Origin: Marinobacter algicola DG893
GTDB taxonomy: Bacteria; Pseudomonadota; Gammaproteobacteria; Pseudomonadales; Oleiphilaceae
Direction: 5' to 3'
NCBI RefSeq assembly: GCF_000170835.1
Contig: NZ_ABCP01000026.1
Span: 1 to 52,696 of the forward strand
DNA: 52,696 nucleotides
Program-made: the position numbers and the translations under genes
The notes under the pieces: model-generated
What the model was told of the DNA's origin: nothing
Seen by the model: only the letters and a program-made list of their open reading frames with translations
The model's database searches: none
Shown: positions 52,473 to 52,696 of the stretch, piece after piece
Layout: each line of letters opens with the position of its first letter
Numbering within the stretch: the stretch's first letter is position 1

Positions 52473-52696
<224 letters not shown>

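Overview
The window is a chromosomal segment of a gammaproteobacterium, most like Marinobacter or a close relative on the Pseudomonas side of the class. Three things point there: the gene order argJ-secA-M23 peptidase-dciA-lpxC-dcw cluster-rnpB-rsmI-lpoA-yraN-SIS-sspB-sspA-cytochrome bc1-rpsI-rplM closely follows that of Pseudomonas; the helicase loader is DciA, not DnaC; and cytochrome b has the PVWY form of the Qo motif. The genus is an inference. Almost all the DNA is vertically inherited core genome. I see no insertion sequence, prophage, CRISPR array, toxin-antitoxin pair or defence island.

Layout. 1-2735 (minus): the 5' end of a nuoB gene cut by the window edge, then thyA, lgt and a TauE/SafE permease. 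2822-6881 (plus): an NRDE-family protein, then xseB-ispA-dxs (exonuclease VII small subunit and isoprenoid synthesis). 6900-14312 (minus): ribA, moaC, a Nudix/ThiE-like fusion, argJ, secA and a membrane-anchored M23 peptidase. dciA lies alone on the plus strand at 14624. 15082-33155 (minus): lpxC and the complete division and cell wall cluster, transcribed from mraZ towards ftsZ and lpxC: mraZ-rsmH-ftsL-ftsI-murE-murF-mraY-murD-ftsW-murG-murC-ddl-ftsQ-ftsA-ftsZ. It starts at a sigma70 promoter followed by four tandem MraZ boxes. 33467-34752 (minus): the RNase P RNA gene and rsmI. 34939-37799 (plus): lpoA, yraN and a SIS-domain gene. 37867-46845 (minus): sspB, sspA, the cytochrome bc1 operon petABC, rplM-rpsI, tatD, prfC, rimI and a HolD-like gene; leuA follows (46873-48423). 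48507-51688 (minus): a PP2C phosphatase/protein kinase fusion and a NarK/NasA-type nitrate porter. 52253-52696 (minus): 5S rRNA and the 3' end of 23S rRNA.

How the genes work together. The dcw products make lipid II (MurC-MurF, Ddl, MraY, MurG), polymerise and cross-link it at the septum (FtsW, FtsI) and organise the divisome (FtsL, FtsQ, FtsA, FtsZ). LpxC commits carbon to lipid A, LpoA and the M23 protein act on the sacculus, and SecA and Lgt export and lipidate envelope proteins. Four successive junctions in the murD-ftsQ stretch share the same 8-base stop/start overlap, which suggests tight translational coupling.

The least ordinary parts are the rRNA-proximal end, where 25 bp covering the 3' end of 5S rRNA is repeated beyond a GC-rich hairpin insert and each copy is followed by its own terminator; the phosphatase/kinase fusion coupled to the nitrate porter; the HolD-like protein with a long Pro/Ala/Glu-rich linker; and the nuoB start directly behind thyA. 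None of these is a clear case of a wholly new system.
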